Source of the DNA: Nocardiopsis sp. YSL2 | Lineage (GTDB): Bacteria > Actinomycetota > Actinomycetes > Streptosporangiales > Streptosporangiaceae | Reading direction: 5' to 3' | DNA length: 64,000 nt | NCBI RefSeq assembly: GCF_030555055.1 | Contig: NZ_JAMOAO010000001.1 | Coordinates: 5,208,001 to 5,272,000 of the forward strand | Shown here: positions 17,131 through 25,498 of the stretch, piece by piece | Layout of the letters: every line of letters starts with the position of its first letter | Position numbering within the stretch: position 1 is the stretch's first letter | Program-made: the position numbers and the translations under genes | Notes under the pieces: generated by a model | What the model was told of the DNA's origin: nothing | The model's input: only the letters and a program-made list of their open reading frames with translations | Databases searched by the model: none

Positions 17131-18423
17131 ATGTCACCGAAGAGACCTCACACCCGACCGCACCGGGCCGCCGCGGCCCTGCTCGCCGGCCTGGGGGCCC
17201 TCCTGCTCGGGTCCGCCCCACCGGCGGCCGCCGCCCCGGCGGAACCCGGGACCACCGGGTCCAGCGCCTCCACCGCGGGCCCCGTGGTCCTGGTCGGCGG
17301 CTCCCTGTCCGACGACCGGATCTACGAGGAGATCGTCCGGCTGGCGGGAGGGGACGCCGCCCGCATCGGCGTCGTCACCGCCTCGTCCCGCCCCGCCTCC
17401 GAGGACCCCGACGCCGGGACCCCCGCATGCAACAACAGCCGGTGCAACGGCCAGTACTACGCCGACCTCCTCGAAGGCCACGGCGCGGGTGAGGCCGAGT
17501 GGATCCCCGTGGACCTGGACCACCCCGAGAACGCCGAGTCCGCGGAGGTCGCGGCCCGGGCCTCGGAGATGACCGGCTTCTTCTTCGGCGGGGGCGACCA
17601 GTACCGCTACGTCACCACCCTGCTGCGCGGGGACCGCCACGAGGACAGCGCCGTCCTCGCCGCGATCCGCGACCGCGCGGCGCAGGGCGCCGTCGTGGCG
17701 GGCACGAGCGCGGGCGCCGTCATCCAGCAGGCGGGACCGATGGTCACCGGCGGGGACAGCCACCCGGGGATCGTCGACGGTTCCCGGCCGGGGTACTTCG
17801 AGGACCCGAGCGTGCTCGGGTACGTGCCCGAGGGCGGGTTCGGATTCTTCTCCCACGGCCTGGTGGACACCCACTTCGCCGAGCGCGGCCGCCAGGGCCG
17901 GATGGCCAGGCTCGCCCTGGACAACGGTCGGCACCGGGTGTTCGGCGTCGACGAGGACACGGCCCTGGTCGCCTCGCCCGACGGAGGGATGCGGGTGGTC
18001 GGTTCCGGCGCGGTCCACGTCCTGGACCTGCGCGGTGCCGGGGTCGGCTCCGACCGCGGCCAGTGGACGGCGACCGGGACGCGCTGGACGTCCCTGACCC
18101 ACGGCGACACCTACCGCGCCGACACGTGGACGGCGGCTCCGGCCGCGGACAAGACGGAACTGGTGCCGTCCTCGGGCAAGGTGCGCCGGAGCACCGACGT
18201 CTTCTCCTCGCCCTACGCCCGCCCCGGGGAGTCCGGCCAGATGCTGCGGCTCGCCCGTGAACTCGTCGGCACCGCGGGCCAGGACACCGCCTACGGCCTC
18301 TCCTACGAGCGCTCGCCGCGCCTGCGGGTCGACCTGTCGGTCGACGAGGGCTCCGCCGCCTACCGCGGCGGGGACGGCGCCGTCTCGTTCACCGGCCTGC
18401 GCGTGGACATCGGCCGCGCCTGA
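17131..18423 (+). CDS. secreted cyanophycinase-like serine peptidase (S51)
   Basis: A 430-residue protein with a signal peptide (about 1-32, cleavage near AAAAPA). The peptidase S51/cyanophycinase fold follows: VVLVGGSLSDD at the start, GFFFGGGDQYRYV, and the nucleophile elbow VAGTSAGAVI with Ser about residue 193, then HGLVDTHFAERGRQGRMARL. Family members cut cyanophycin (multi-arginyl-poly-aspartate) to beta-Asp-Arg. The last 170 residues form an extra domain of unknown role. Export indicates external polymer, not intracellular storage. About 150 bases separate it from the M20 gene, so it may be co-transcribed or have its own promoter. Confidence 0.87.
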   Translation: MSPKRPHTRPHRAAAALLAGLGALLLGSAPPAAAAPAEPGTTGSSASTAGPVVLVGGSLSDDRIYEEIVRLAGGDAARIGVVTASSRPASEDPDAGTPACNNSRCNGQYYADLLEGHGAGEAEWIPVDLDHPENAESAEVAARASEMTGFFFGGGDQYRYVTTLLRGDRHEDSAVLAAIRDRAAQGAVVAGTSAGAVIQQAGPMVTGGDSHPGIVDGSRPGYFEDPSVLGYVPEGGFGFFSHGLVDTHFAERGRQGRMARLALDNGRHRVFGVDEDTALVASPDGGMRVVGSGAVHVLDLRGAGVGSDRGQWTATGTRWTSLTHGDTYRADTWTAAPAADKTELVPSSGKVRRSTDVFSSPYARPGESGQMLRLARELVGTAGQDTAYGLSYERSPRLRVDLSVDEGSAAYRGGDGAVSFTGLRVDIGRA

Positions 18424-18430
18424 GGAAGGC

Positions 18431-18462
18431 GTCCCGTGTGCGGTCCGTGCCGCACGCGGGAC
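18431..18462 (+). terminator. hairpin terminator after the cyanophycinase gene
   Basis: Arms GTCCCGTGTGCGG and CCGCACGCGGGAC with a single G-T pair and a 6-base loop, seven bases after the stop. Confidence 0.8.
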
Positions 18463-18538
18463 ACCACGGCCGTGCCCGCGGACACCGGGTCGGGGCACGG
18501 CCGACCCGTCGGGCCCCGGGCGGACTCCCGGCCGGCGT

Positions 18539-18598
18539 CAGCGGCTCCCGGTGCTCACCCCGGCCGGCGCCGAGGACCGTGAGCGGCGGGAGCCGCTG
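18539..18598. terminator. large 20-base-arm hairpin between convergent genes
   Basis: CAGCGGCTCCCGGTGCTCAC at 18539-18558 pairs with 18579-18598 (18 of 20 positions). It sits in the roughly 300-base gap between the cyanophycinase and the reverse acyl-CoA ligase and probably serves as a terminator for the ligase. No gene is seen in the gap. Confidence 0.6.
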
Positions 18599-18727
18599 CG
18601 GGCGTGCGGCGCCCAGGACGTCCCCACGGGGGTGTCGGACACATCCGCGCGGTGAGGCGGACCCCCCCCGGGGCCGTCCTCCGGGGCGCCCCCGGATGCA
18701 TGGACCGGTCGCGGGCGGGCGGTGGGG

Positions 18728-20215
18728 TCACGCGCAGACCTCCCGGAGTTCGCGTTTGAGGACCTTGCCGCTGGGGCCGAGCGGCAGTTCGGTGAGCAGC
18801 CGTACGACGCGCGGGTACTTGTGCCTGCCGAGCCGCTCCCGGGCCCAGTCGGCGATCTCCCCGGGGGCCGCCGACATGCCGGGCCGCAGGACCACGGCGG
18901 CGCAGACCTCCTCGCCGCGCGCCTCGTCCGGGAGTCCCAGGACCGAGACCTGGGCGACGGCCGGGTGCCGGGCCAGCACCTCCTCCACCTCGCGCGGGTA
19001 GACGTTGAAGCCGCCGCGGATGATGAGGTCCTTCTTGCGGTCGACGATGCTGAGGAAGCCGTCCTCGTCCCGGAACCCGAGGTCACCGCTGCGGAACCAG
19101 CCGTCGACCACGGCGGCCGCCGTGGCCGCGGGGTCGTCGAGGTAGCCGTCGAAGACGTTGTGGCCGCGCAGCACCACCTCTCCCACCTCGCCGTCCGGCA
19201 GCAGCACGGTCCGCGTCTCCTCGCCGGGGTCGGCGATGCCCACCTCCACGCCCCAGACGGGGTGGCCGACGGTGCCGGGCCGGCGGCCGGTGGCGTGCTG
19301 GTTGAAGGTCGCGGCGGGGGAGGTCTCGGTGAGCCCGTAGCCCTCCAGGACCGGTGTGCCGAAGAGTGTCTCGAACCGCTCCAGCAGAGCGACGGGCAGC
19401 GCCGCACCGCCGGAGACCGCGACCCGCAGCGTGGTGGGGCGGTGCGGTGCGCCGGCGTCCGCAGCCTCGGTGAGCGCGTGGTACATGGTCGGTACGCCCA
19501 TGAAGACGGTGGCCTCCTCCCGGGCCATCAGCTCCAGCGCGCCCGGGCCGGTGAAGCGCGGGGTGAGCACGAGGGTCGCGCCCGCTCGCAGGGTGGTGTT
19601 CATGGCGCAGGTCTGGCCGTAGCTGTGGAACAGGGGCAGGCAGCCCAGCACCACGTCGTCCCCGGTGAGGCCGAGGAGGTCCTGGGCGCAGACGGTGGCG
19701 TTCATGACCAGGTTGAGGTGGGTGAGCCGGGCGCCCTTCGGCCGACCGGTGGTCCCGCTGGTGTAGAGGATCGCGGCGGTGTCCTCCGGTCGTCGCGGTT
19801 CGGCCTGCGGCAGCGGCTCGTCCTGCGTGCTCACCTCCAGCACCTCGATCCCGGCCCGCGCGGCGGCGGCGTCGGCGACGGCCCGCAGCGGTCCGCCGCT
19901 GACCACGGCCACGCAGCCGCTGTGGCGCAGGACGTACTCGACCTCCTCCTCCACCAGCAGCGCGTGCACCGGAACGACGGTTCCTCCGGCCGCCAGAACG
20001 GCGTAGTACGCGCGCGGGAAGTCGGCGGTGTTGGGCAGCAGCACGGCGACGCGGTCGCCCGGGCCGACGCCGCGCCCCCGCAGCACCGCGGCGAAGCCCA
20101 GCACCTGCCGCCACAGCGCGCGGTAGCCGATGCGCTCGGTGCCCTCGACGAGCGCGGTCCGGTCGGGGAAGCGGGCGGCGGAGTCCCGCAGGACGGTGGC
20201 GACGCTCAACTGCAT
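18728..20215 (-). CDS. acyl-CoA synthetase / AMP-dependent ligase
   Basis: A 495-residue adenylate-forming enzyme with all core motifs: A3 LYTSGTTGRPKGA, A5 GYGLTETSP, A7 WFRSGDLG, A8 RKKDLIIRGGFNVYPREVEE and the A10 Lys in LPLGPSGKVLKREL. The fatty-acid/aromatic-acid CoA ligase family is clear, the substrate is not. The start ATG ending at 20215 has GGAG upstream. An IS110-family element begins within about 20 bases of the start and separates it from the divergent PucR regulator, so expression may depend on the element. Confidence 0.9.
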   Translation of the reverse strand: MQLSVATVLRDSAARFPDRTALVEGTERIGYRALWRQVLGFAAVLRGRGVGPGDRVAVLLPNTADFPRAYYAVLAAGGTVVPVHALLVEEEVEYVLRHSGCVAVVSGGPLRAVADAAAARAGIEVLEVSTQDEPLPQAEPRRPEDTAAILYTSGTTGRPKGARLTHLNLVMNATVCAQDLLGLTGDDVVLGCLPLFHSYGQTCAMNTTLRAGATLVLTPRFTGPGALELMAREEATVFMGVPTMYHALTEAADAGAPHRPTTLRVAVSGGAALPVALLERFETLFGTPVLEGYGLTETSPAATFNQHATGRRPGTVGHPVWGVEVGIADPGEETRTVLLPDGEVGEVVLRGHNVFDGYLDDPAATAAAVVDGWFRSGDLGFRDEDGFLSIVDRKKDLIIRGGFNVYPREVEEVLARHPAVAQVSVLGLPDEARGEEVCAAVVLRPGMSAAPGEIADWARERLGRHKYPRVVRLLTELPLGPSGKVLKRELREVCA

Positions 20216-20237
20216 GGTGGCTCCGTAAGTTGTTAAG

Positions 20238-20421
20238 TGGCCCGGGAGGGCCGGGTGTGGCTGATGGGGGCTTGCCTTCAGTGGCTTGCCAGGAGTGGCC
20301 GCCCGTCCCTCCGGGGCGCTCCGATCGCTGATTGAGATCTGCGCACGAGTCGCTGTTTACGGAGATGACGACGGGGTGTTCCACGGGCCGACGGCATGAC
20401 GTCGAACGCCTGGAGGAGCGG
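20238..20421 (+). ncRNA. candidate IS110 bridge RNA region
   Basis: The 5' non-coding segment between the left inverted repeat and the transposase start is 184 bases, close to the roughly 180-base bridge RNA of IS621-type elements. It can form hairpins, for example GGCCC-GGGA-GGGCC (20239-20252) and a CGCCC/GGGGCG hairpin near 20297-20315, and contains a repeated GGCTTGCC. The target- and donor-binding loops were not resolved. Confidence 0.4.
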
Positions 20422-21624
20422 ATGGAACCCTCGCGTCAACGAGTCTGGGTCGGCATCGACGCGGGCAAGGCCCACCACTGGGCCACCGTGGTCGACGACA
20501 CCGGCACCACCCTGTGGTCGAGCAAGATCGCCAACGACGAGAACTCGATCCTGGACGCCCTCGTCGAGATCCTGGCCCTGGCCGACGAGGCCGTGTGGGG
20601 CATCGACATCTGCGGCACCGCCTCGGCTCTGCTGCTCGCGCTGCTGGCCGCGCACGGCCAACAACCCCTGTACGTGCCCGGACGCACCGTCAACCGGATG
20701 GCCGGCGCCTACCGGGGCGAGGCCAAGACCGACGCCCGCGACGCCTATGTCATCGCCGAAACGGTGCGCCACCGCTGCGACTTCGCGCCCATCGACGTGC
20801 CCGCCGAGACCGTGCGGTCCCTGGCCGTGCTGACCGGCTACCGCAACGACCTGACAGCCGACCGGGTGCGGGCCGTCAACCGGCTGCGCGACGCTTTGTG
20901 CTCGATCTTCCCCGCTTTGGAGCGCGCCTTCGACTACTCCGGCGCCAAGGGGCCGCTGGTGCTGCTCACCGGATTCCAGACCCCTCGCGCTCTGCGCAAG
21001 ATCGGCCGGGCACGGTTGGGGACCTGGCTGCGCAAGCGGGGTGTGCGCAGCGCCGAGTCGATCGCTGACAAGGCGATGGAAGCGGCCGCTTCCCAGCGCA
21101 CGCAGGTGCCCGGCGAGGCCGTGACCGCGTCGATCGTGGCGGACTTGGCCCGCCAGGTCTTGGACCTGGACGACCGGCTCAAGGACACCGAGAAGCAGAT
21201 TCGCGAGGTCTTCCGCGAACTGGACGCCGCGAAGATCATCGAGTCGGTGCCCGGGTTCGGTCCCGTCCTGGGGGCGGAGTTCATCGCCGCCGCCGGTGAC
21301 CTGACCGCCTACCGGGACGCCGGGCACCTGGCTTCGGCTGCCGGGTTGGTGCCGGTGGCCCGGGACTCCGGGAGACGGACCGGTAATCTGCACCGGCCCA
21401 AACGCTACAACCGGGCTTTGCGCAGGGTGTTCTTCATGTCCGCGCTCTCGGCGCTCAAGGTCGAGGGGCCCAGCCGGGAGTTCTATCAGAAGAAGCGGGG
21501 CGAGGGGCTCAAGCACGTCCAGGCGGTGATCGCTCTGGCCCGGCGCAGGGTGAGCGTGCTGTGGGCTTTGTTGCGGGACGGGCGGGTGTTCACCCCCGTC
21601 CCACCGGTCCCGCTGGCGGCTTGA
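20422..21624 (+). CDS. IS110 family transposase
   Basis: A 400-residue recombinase. N-terminal RuvC-like DEDD domain: VWVGIDAGKAHH (first Asp), AVWGIDICGTASALLLALL (second acidic site) and KTDARDAYVIAE (paired Asp). C-terminal transposase_20 domain with ESVPGFGPVLGAEFIAAAGD and ASAAGLVPVARDSG, which contains the conserved catalytic Ser region. The ATG at 20422 has GGAGGAG upstream and begins the DEDD domain. The gene appears intact. Confidence 0.95.
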   Translation: MEPSRQRVWVGIDAGKAHHWATVVDDTGTTLWSSKIANDENSILDALVEILALADEAVWGIDICGTASALLLALLAAHGQQPLYVPGRTVNRMAGAYRGEAKTDARDAYVIAETVRHRCDFAPIDVPAETVRSLAVLTGYRNDLTADRVRAVNRLRDALCSIFPALERAFDYSGAKGPLVLLTGFQTPRALRKIGRARLGTWLRKRGVRSAESIADKAMEAAASQRTQVPGEAVTASIVADLARQVLDLDDRLKDTEKQIREVFRELDAAKIIESVPGFGPVLGAEFIAAAGDLTAYRDAGHLASAAGLVPVARDSGRRTGNLHRPKRYNRALRRVFFMSALSALKVEGPSREFYQKKRGEGLKHVQAVIALARRRVSVLWALLRDGRVFTPVPPVPLAA

Positions 21625-21709
21625 CAACTTCATTGAGACTCCTGGAGAGAAGGGGGTGCCGGGGACGGCTGACTCCGCCAGCCTCCGTCGGGGCCCCGGC
21701 CGTCGGCCA

Positions 21710-21723
21710 TGGGCAGATGCCCA
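21710..21723. promoter_or_regulatory. dyad before the PucR gene
   Basis: TGGGC-AGAT-GCCCA, extended by CCATGG-like flanks on both sides, about 85 bases before the regulator start. It is a candidate autoregulatory operator; the binding protein is not known. Confidence 0.4.
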
Positions 21724-21806
21724 CCATGGGCCCGGGCCGCCTGGGCGTTCGGCCAAGCCCCGGCACAACGCTTCCCCTCCGCTGTGCGGACGCCTAACGT
21801 GGCCGC

Positions 21807-23000
21807 ATGACCGAGGGCGAGCACACCGGGCGAGCGCTGCGCCGTCGACTGGCACGAACGCTGCTCGCGGACGTCGAAGGGCTCACCCGCCGGGTGGTGG
21901 CCGACATCTGCGAGCACAGCCCGGCGTACGCCTCCGGCAGTCCGGTCCCGGTCACCGATCTGCACACCGTCTGCCGACACAACGTGCTCCTGTCCCTGCA
22001 GGCGTTCGGCGGGATCCCGGCGAGCGCCGGCGACATCGAGGCCGCCGCCACCGAGACCGGGCGGCGGCGGGCGGAACAGGGCATGCCGCTGGACACCGTG
22101 CTGCTCGCCTACCGGCGCGGCGGCCGCGTGCTGTGGCAGGCCATGACGGACCTGCTGCGGGGCGCGGCGGCGGCCGAACAGGACGCGGGCCTGGAGGTCG
22201 CGGGCGCGCTGTGGGAGATCGTCGACCGCTTCTCGACGGTGATGGCCGACGCCTACCGGCTCACCCAGCTGGAGGTGCAGCGCCGCCAGGACTCCCGGCG
22301 CGGCGCCCTGTTCGCGGCCCTGCTCGAGGGCCGCGGCCGGGACCCGGTGGTGATGTCGGCCGCGGCCGAGGCGCTCGGCCTGCCGACCCGCGACCGGTAC
22401 GCCCTGGTGGTGGTGGACATCGGCGAGAACCCCGCGGCGCCGCCCAACCCCGGCCCCGCGCTGCTCGACGCGGGGATGTGGTCGTTCTGGCGCCCCTGGG
22501 CCCAGCGGTACGCCGGCCTGGTCCGCCTCGGGGCCGCCGATCCGCGCGAACTGGCGGACGTGCTCCGCCGGACGCGCGTCGGGGCCGCCGGCGTCTCTCC
22601 GGTGTTCGAGGAACCGGCGGCGGCCGACACCGGCCTCCGCCTCGCCGAGCGCGCCCTGCGCACGCTGCCCCCGGACGGAAGGGGGGTCGCGTGCCTCGAC
22701 GAGCGCCTGGCGGAGGCGTGCCTGGCGGCGGACCCCGAGATCGCCGACCTCATGGTCGCCCGCTACCTGTCCGGGGTCCTGGCCTGCGGTCCCGAGGGCT
22801 CGGCTCTGGTGCGGACCCTGCGGGTGTGGCTGGAGGAGGGCTGCTCGGTCGCCCGTACCGCCGAACGGGTCTACTGCCACCGCAACACGGTGCTGAACCG
22901 CCTCTCCCGCGTCGCCGAGCTCACCGGCTGGCCCGTGGAGTCCGGCGAGGCCCGGCTCGGGTGGGCGCTGGCACTGCGCGCCACCGAAGTGCCGCGCTGA
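21807..23000 (+). CDS. PucR/CdaR family transcriptional regulator
   Basis: A 397-residue regulator. It has an N-terminal sensor region (about 1-170, rich in helices), a GGDEF-like middle part and the C-terminal HTH_30 domain of PucR/CdaR proteins (LRVWLEEGCSVARTAERVYCHRNTVLNRLSRVAELTGW, about 335-375). The TAACGT box ends six bases before the ATG, so the message is probably leaderless. It was presumably the divergent partner of the acyl-CoA ligase at 18.7 kb before the IS110 element inserted between them. Confidence 0.87.
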   Translation: MTEGEHTGRALRRRLARTLLADVEGLTRRVVADICEHSPAYASGSPVPVTDLHTVCRHNVLLSLQAFGGIPASAGDIEAAATETGRRRAEQGMPLDTVLLAYRRGGRVLWQAMTDLLRGAAAAEQDAGLEVAGALWEIVDRFSTVMADAYRLTQLEVQRRQDSRRGALFAALLEGRGRDPVVMSAAAEALGLPTRDRYALVVVDIGENPAAPPNPGPALLDAGMWSFWRPWAQRYAGLVRLGAADPRELADVLRRTRVGAAGVSPVFEEPAAADTGLRLAERALRTLPPDGRGVACLDERLAEACLAADPEIADLMVARYLSGVLACGPEGSALVRTLRVWLEEGCSVARTAERVYCHRNTVLNRLSRVAELTGWPVESGEARLGWALALRATEVPR

Positions 23001-23416
23001 CGCCGGCGGCGGTCGGGTGAGCCCCGCCGCAGCGCACGTGCGCACGGGCCGGTCGGAGATCCCGCGTGCGCGCGGGCCCGCGTCGCCGCTCATTGGGCGC
23101 CTGCACAGGGTCGGCCGCCCGGTTCGGGGCAACGGGAACATTGCCGCGCCCTGCCGCCCGCTCGACCATGGAGGGAGTCGATCCGCGGTGAGGGTGAGGA
23201 CCTCGCCCCGCCCCGGGACACGCTCCCCGCCGACCGCTCGCCTGCCGCGCCCGGTGCGCTTCGGCGCCAGGGCGCATGATGGCGACCCCGCCGACGTGAC
23301 CGGCGCCCCCCGGTGGCCGGTGCGAGCCCCGATCCCCTGGGCGCCGCCCCTTCCCCGGCTCGACCCGAAGCACCGCGCGGAGCATCCGCACGATCCAGGA
23401 CCACCAAGGAGTACAC
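23001..23416. other. 416-base gap before the BASS transporter
   Basis: No open frame here has recognisable content, and I see no strong dyad. It probably holds the transporter promoter and the end of the PucR transcript. Confidence 0.5.
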
Positions 23417-24301
23417 ATGAGTTCCCCCCTGTTCACGCTGGGGCTTCCCCTGGCCCTGGGCCTGGTCATGTTCGGCCTCGGCCTGTCGCTCACCACACGT
23501 GACTTCGGCCGGGTGGTCCGGTTCCCGAAGGCCGCCCTCGTCTCGCTGACCTGCCAGATCGTCGTGCTGCCGCTGATCTGCCTGGGACTCGTCAAGGCCT
23601 TCGGGCTGAGCGGTGTGCTGGCGGTCGGCCTGATGCTCCTCGTCGCCTCGCCCGGCGGTTCCTCGGCCAACCTCTTCAGCTACCTGGCCGGCGGGAACGT
23701 GGCGCTCAACGTCACGCTCACGGCGGTCAACTCGGTGCTGTCCGTCTTCACACTGCCGGTCGTGGTCGGCCTGTCCATCACGTACTTCCTCGGTGACGAC
23801 GCCTCCATCGGGCTGCAGTTCGGCAAGGTGCTGCAGGTGTTCGCGATCGTGCTCGTTCCGGTCGCCATCGGCATGGCGGTCCGCGGCCGCTTCCCGGACT
23901 GGGCCCAGGGCATGGGCAAGACGGTGAAGATCGGCTCCACGGCCGTACTCGCCCTGGTCATCCTGGCCGCCGTCGTCTCGCAGTTCGGCGTCCTGCGGGA
24001 CAACATCACCACGCTGGGGCCGGCCGCACTGCTGCTGTCGGTACTGAGCCTCGGCGTCGGCTACGTCGTGCCCCGCCTGTGCGGCGTGACACGCGGCGAC
24101 TCCACCGCCTCGGCCATGGAGATCGGCATCCACAACGCGACGCTGGCGATCGCCGTGGCCGTCTCGGTGCTCGGCGACGAGGCGCTGGCCCTTCCCGCCG
24201 CGGTCTACGGCGTCCTGATGTACCTGCCCGCCTCGGTCGCGGCCTACCTGTTGGCCAGGGCGGGGCGGCGCGAGAGCAGCCGCGTCGCCGAGGTCGGCTG
24301 A
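23417..24301 (+). CDS. bile acid:sodium symporter (BASS) family transporter
   Basis: A 294-residue membrane protein with about nine to ten helices and the BASS signatures VASPGGSSANLFSYLAGGNVALNV (Na+ site region) and a second crossing motif SAMEIGIHNATLAIAVAVSVL. Bacterial members carry bile acids, pantoate or other organic anions; the substrate here is unknown. AAGGAG precedes the ATG. It stands alone, closed by a 46-base palindrome downstream. Confidence 0.9.
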   Translation: MSSPLFTLGLPLALGLVMFGLGLSLTTRDFGRVVRFPKAALVSLTCQIVVLPLICLGLVKAFGLSGVLAVGLMLLVASPGGSSANLFSYLAGGNVALNVTLTAVNSVLSVFTLPVVVGLSITYFLGDDASIGLQFGKVLQVFAIVLVPVAIGMAVRGRFPDWAQGMGKTVKIGSTAVLALVILAAVVSQFGVLRDNITTLGPAALLLSVLSLGVGYVVPRLCGVTRGDSTASAMEIGIHNATLAIAVAVSVLGDEALALPAAVYGVLMYLPASVAAYLLARAGRRESSRVAEVG

Positions 24302-24335
24302 CCGGCGGCGACGACGCGCCGGCCGGTCGCGGCGC

Positions 24336-24381
24336 GGGTCGGTGCCCGCCACGGATCCGGATCCGTGGCGGGCACCGACCC
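24336..24381 (+). terminator. 46-base perfect palindrome, terminator
   Basis: Two exact 23-base arms meet at GGATCC-GGATCC. It lies 35 bases after the BASS stop and before the LysR gene. It is the strongest hairpin in the window and probably a transcription terminator. Confidence 0.8.
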
Positions 24382-24541
24382 GGTTCCCCCGTTCACGACG
24401 GATGCGTGGTCACCAGGGACGGCGCCGTCGGCCTCGAAGAACCCTCCGATCGGCCGTGAGCGCCCCGAACAGCGCCGGGGATACGCTCGTGGGAGGGGCG
24501 TGAGCGCGACGCCGCACGGACCAGGACGACACGGCGGGGAC

Positions 24542-25423
24542 ATGGACTTCACGATCCACCAGCTCAGATGCTTCCTCGCCGTGGCCCGGGAACTCCACTT
24601 CGGCCGCGCCGCCGCACGGCTGCACCTGAGCCCCTCCGCGCTGAGCGAGCAGGTGGCGGCGCTGGAACGGCGGGTGTCCCGCTCCCTCTTCGACCGCTCG
24701 CCCCGCGGAGTGGAGCTCACCGATCACGGCCGTGAACTGCTGCCGATCGCCCGGGGTGCGGTCGAGAGCATGGACGAGGTCGTGGAATGGGGGCGGGGAG
24801 AGGACGCCGAACCCTGCGTCCGCATCGGCCTCATGGTCACCAGCGCGGAGTTCCGCGCGATCATGGCCGAGGCGGCACGGCACATGCCCCGGGTGCGGTG
24901 GCAGGTGCGGCACCTGGGGTTCACGGGATGCCACGAGGCCCTCGCCAAAGGCGAGGTGGACTGCGCGTTCGCCGTCGGAACCGAGGACGGCCCGCCGCCC
25001 GGGTTCGAGTCGCTGCCCCTCTGGGAGGAGGACCGCCTCCTGGTGCTCTCCAAGCAGCACCGACTGGCCGGGCGGGAGTCGGTCACCCTGGCCGAGATCG
25101 CGCAGGAGACCTTCGTGGCCGTCGAGGGAGGGGCGCACGACCGGTGGTTCTCGTCGGTGGGCGTCGGCGGCTCCACGCCGCACCTGCTCTCGGTCGCCCG
25201 CAACTTCGAGGAGATCCTGGAGATGTGCGCCGCAGGGCAGGGTGTCAACATCGCGGGGCGCTCCGCCGAGACCACCTACGCGCACCCCGGGGTGCGGTTC
25301 GTGCCCATCGTGGACGCCCCGCGCGTGACCACCTACCTGAGCGTCCGCCGGGGGCGCCGTCCCGCCGCGCTGGAACGGTTCGTCCGCCTCTGCGCACTCG
25401 ACGGGACGGAAGCGCAGGTGTGA
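24542..25423 (+). CDS. LysR family transcriptional regulator
   Basis: A 293-residue regulator. The LysR HTH is at the N-terminus (MDFTIHQLRCFLAVARELHFGRAAARLHLSPSALSEQVAALE), followed by a substrate-binding domain (about 90-290). The ATG at 24542 matches the canonical LysR start, though the frame is open further upstream. It precedes the esterase/quercetinase/membrane-protein genes by 75 bases in the same orientation and is the likely controller of that set, although LysR genes are more often divergent from their targets. Confidence 0.9.
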   Translation: MDFTIHQLRCFLAVARELHFGRAAARLHLSPSALSEQVAALERRVSRSLFDRSPRGVELTDHGRELLPIARGAVESMDEVVEWGRGEDAEPCVRIGLMVTSAEFRAIMAEAARHMPRVRWQVRHLGFTGCHEALAKGEVDCAFAVGTEDGPPPGFESLPLWEEDRLLVLSKQHRLAGRESVTLAEIAQETFVAVEGGAHDRWFSSVGVGGSTPHLLSVARNFEEILEMCAAGQGVNIAGRSAETTYAHPGVRFVPIVDAPRVTTYLSVRRGRRPAALERFVRLCALDGTEAQV

Positions 25424-25498
25424 GCATGCGGAATTCCCGGACGGCCGTTCGGGAGATCGCGCTGGTCGCCGCCACCGTCGCCACCACAGGATGGGGGC

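Larger units (their letters stand above)
20222..21640 (+). mobile_element. IS110-family insertion sequence
   Basis: A roughly 1.4-kb element around one DEDD/Ser transposase gene. Subterminal inverted repeats AAGTTGTTAAG (20227-20237) and CTTGACAACTT (21620-21630, overlapping the transposase stop) match in 10 of 11 positions. A long 5' non-coding part (about 185 bases) and a very short 3' part fit the IS110 subgroup that encodes its guide RNA at the left end. Exact ends cannot be fixed without a copy elsewhere or an empty site. Confidence 0.75.
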
